Source of the DNA: Chloroflexota bacterium | GTDB lineage: Bacteria > Chloroflexota > Limnocylindria > QHBO01 | NCBI GenBank assembly: GCA_029865285.1 | Contig: JAOUHE010000079.1 | Coordinates: forward strand, 1 to 7,686 | Length of the DNA stretch: 7,686 nucleotides | Direction of reading: 5' to 3' | Shown here: piece after piece, positions 6,351 through 7,686 of the stretch | Layout: every line of letters begins with the position of its first letter | How positions within the stretch are numbered: the stretch's first letter is position 1 | Made by a program: the position numbers and the translations under genes | Notes under the pieces: model-generated | The model's input: only the letters and a program-made list of their open reading frames with translations | Told to the model about the DNA's origin: nothing | Databases searched by the model: none

Positions 6351-6379
6351 GCGGCCCGCGACCCATCGTCGCGGGCCGC
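6351..6379 (+). other. Perfect 12-bp GC-rich stem-loop in the intercistronic gap
   Basis: GCGGCCCGCGAC (6351-6362) pairs perfectly with GTCGCGGGCCGC (6368-6379) around the loop CCATC. It begins 6 nt after the lipoprotein stop, and its 3' arm ends 3 nt before the AGAGGA ribosome site (6383-6388) of the next gene. No T-run follows, so this is not a classic intrinsic terminator. It could be a partial terminator, an mRNA end-protecting or processing hairpin, or a structure that limits ribosome access to the next gene. All three are inference. Confidence 0.75.
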
Positions 6380-6396
6380 CGCAGAGGAACACGAAT

Positions 6397-7686
6397 ATGC
6401 CACGCCTGAGCACCGGGGCCGCGCTCGCGGCCACCGTTCTGATCGCTGCTGCCTTCCTCCTGGGGATCCTGGTCGGTCCACTCGTGCGACCGGTCTCCGG
6501 CGAGCCGGGAGGAAGCTCCTCCCCGAACGCGTCGGCCTCCAACCCGGCGGAATCCCCGGCGGCATCAGCGAGCGCCTCACCGCGTCCACCCGAGGCCGAC
6601 TACGTCGGGAGCCTCGAGGTAACGCCGGCGAAAGGTCGGATCGGCAGTCAGGCAACACTCAGCGGCACCGGATTCGACCCTGGCCAGGAGCTCGACGTGG
6701 TCTGGCAGGGGTACACCGGTGAGTGGGTGATCGATGACACCGCGGCAGCCGGCGAGAACTACAAGGGGAGGACGTATTCGGAAGAGACCGTGCCATTGGG
6801 TACCGTGACCGCCGACGCGGCGGGCGCTTTCTCGACCAGCTTCACAGTCCCGGACGGATTCGGATTCACCCACAACGTCCAGGTCCGGGAGGGTGCCGTG
6901 GTGCGCAACCAGGCCGCCTTCTCCGTGGAGATGGAGGTCAGCGTGTCACCGTCGAGCGGGCCGGTCGGCACGCCGATCACCGTCGACGTGCGCGGGATCG
7001 GAGTCTCTCCGCTCCACAGCAGCTGGGAGCTGACCTACGACAACCGCTTCACGGGGTGGATGTCGGCGGTCACCACTCGCGGACATGCACGGTTCACCAT
7101 CCCCGCGACGGGCGCACTTGGCCCGCACGTGCTGAAGATCCTGCACGGCTCCTTCACCTTCCCGTACCTGAACATGCAGCAATCGCCTGATCCCGGTCGA
7201 CCGACGTTCACGTCGATCTTCACGATCACTGCGGGCGACGCAGTTCTCCCGCCCCCACCTGGCGACCAGTGGGATCCATTCGTGGCCGGGGCGGAACCAG
7301 CCGCCAGTGAGGGTCCGGCGATCTGGACCGACCGCCTCGAAACGATCGTTGGCGACAGGGTGGTGCTGCACGGGCGCGATCTACCCCCCAACACATCGCT
7401 CAAGGTCGGCTGGCTGACGCAGGTCGGCGTCGACACCGCCATCATCGGCGGGAGCGGCGAGGATCGTCCGGCCGCGGACTGGGCGCTCGGCACGGCGGAA
7501 GTCGGCAGCGATGGAAGACTCGCCTGGGAGTTCGAGATCCCCGCCGACAAGGGCGGCTGGCACGATATCTCCCTGACGGGCGGGGAGACCGTGGTGGCGA
7601 TCACCCAGGTGCGGGTGCGTCCAATGGCCGAGCCACTCGGCACGACGCAGGTGCGAGTGGGCGACGTACTCGCGCTCCACGTCTCT
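6397..7686 (+). CDS. Membrane-anchored protein of tandem Ig-like modules, 3'-truncated, function unknown
   Basis: The frame runs 430 codons from ATG 6397 to the window end with no stop. AGAGGA (6383-6388) precedes the start by 8 nt. An N-terminal hydrophobic helix (about 8-30) has no lipobox and no obvious cleavage site, so it is a signal anchor or signal peptide. A Ser/Ala/Pro linker (about 36-67) follows. I then see repeated modules of about 100 to 130 residues. Each opens with a short strand pair of the type GSQATLSGTGFDPGQELDVVW (module 1 from about 72; module 2 from about 181, GPVGTPITVDVRG; module 3 from about 312, GDRVVLHGRDLPPNTSLKVGW). Each closes with F-x-I/V-P, a Gly and a His (FTVP 149-152, FTIP 233-236, FEIP 379-382). 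A fourth module starts near 415. These resemble IPT/TIG-like folds. No catalytic motif and no Cys is visible. It follows the operon genes by 52 nt. Confidence 0.85.
   Translation, partial: MPRLSTGAALAATVLIAAAFLLGILVGPLVRPVSGEPGGSSSPNASASNPAESPAASASASPRPPEADYVGSLEVTPAKGRIGSQATLSGTGFDPGQELDVVWQGYTGEWVIDDTAAAGENYKGRTYSEETVPLGTVTADAAGAFSTSFTVPDGFGFTHNVQVREGAVVRNQAAFSVEMEVSVSPSSGPVGTPITVDVRGIGVSPLHSSWELTYDNRFTGWMSAVTTRGHARFTIPATGALGPHVLKILHGSFTFPYLNMQQSPDPGRPTFTSIFTITAGDAVLPPPPGDQWDPFVAGAEPAASEGPAIWTDRLETIVGDRVVLHGRDLPPNTSLKVGWLTQVGVDTAIIGGSGEDRPAADWALGTAEVGSDGRLAWEFEIPADKGGWHDISLTGGETVVAITQVRVRPMAEPLGTTQVRVGDVLALHVS

Noticed and set aside
7035..7643. 202-codon minus-strand open frame opposite the tandem Ig-like gene
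   Set aside because: The plus strand is open for 430 codons with a periodic repeat pattern; the minus-strand frame is a Ser/Pro-rich shadow.

Overview
This is a GC-rich bacterial window with an HtpX-type protease fragment, a NarL-type two-component system and a divergent electron-transfer operon. Three things suggest Chloroflexota, or less likely Actinobacteria: high GC with GTG starts, exported proteins with Ser/Ala/Pro-rich linkers behind the anchor, and an HtpX with a Gly/Arg-rich insert. This placement is inference. No rRNA, tRNA, mobile element or CRISPR array is visible.

Layout: (1) Positions 1-656 (+) hold the C-terminal three quarters of an HtpX-like M48 membrane metalloprotease. (2) Positions 687-2779 (-) hold a response regulator (2126-2779) followed by a membrane PAS histidine kinase (687-2129). 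They overlap as ATGA, and the pair converges on htpX. (3) Positions 2780-2931 are a divergent 152-nt control region with no confident promoter but with inverted and direct copies of an ATCCCG-type word. (4) Positions 2932-7686 (+) are a tight, probably single operon. It encodes a Tat-exported four-cluster [4Fe-4S] ferredoxin subunit, a ten-helix NrfD/ActC-like quinone-interacting membrane subunit (7-nt overlap), a 202-residue exported protein with a C-terminal membrane anchor (4-nt overlap), a 199-residue lipoprotein (13-nt gap), and a membrane-anchored protein of tandem Ig-like modules that runs off the window. A perfect 12-bp stem-loop lies in the last gap.

Working model (inference): the FeS and NrfD subunits form a membrane module that exchanges electrons between the quinone pool and a partner outside the membrane. 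Relatives in the PsrBC, TtrBC and ActBC classes normally sit beside a molybdopterin or multihaem catalytic subunit. None is encoded in the visible part of this operon. Instead the module is followed by three exported proteins that I cannot assign to a named family, at least two of which look beta-sandwich-like. The divergent two-component system is the natural candidate regulator. The unassigned trio attached to an apparently orphan FeS-NrfD pair is the most unusual part of the window.
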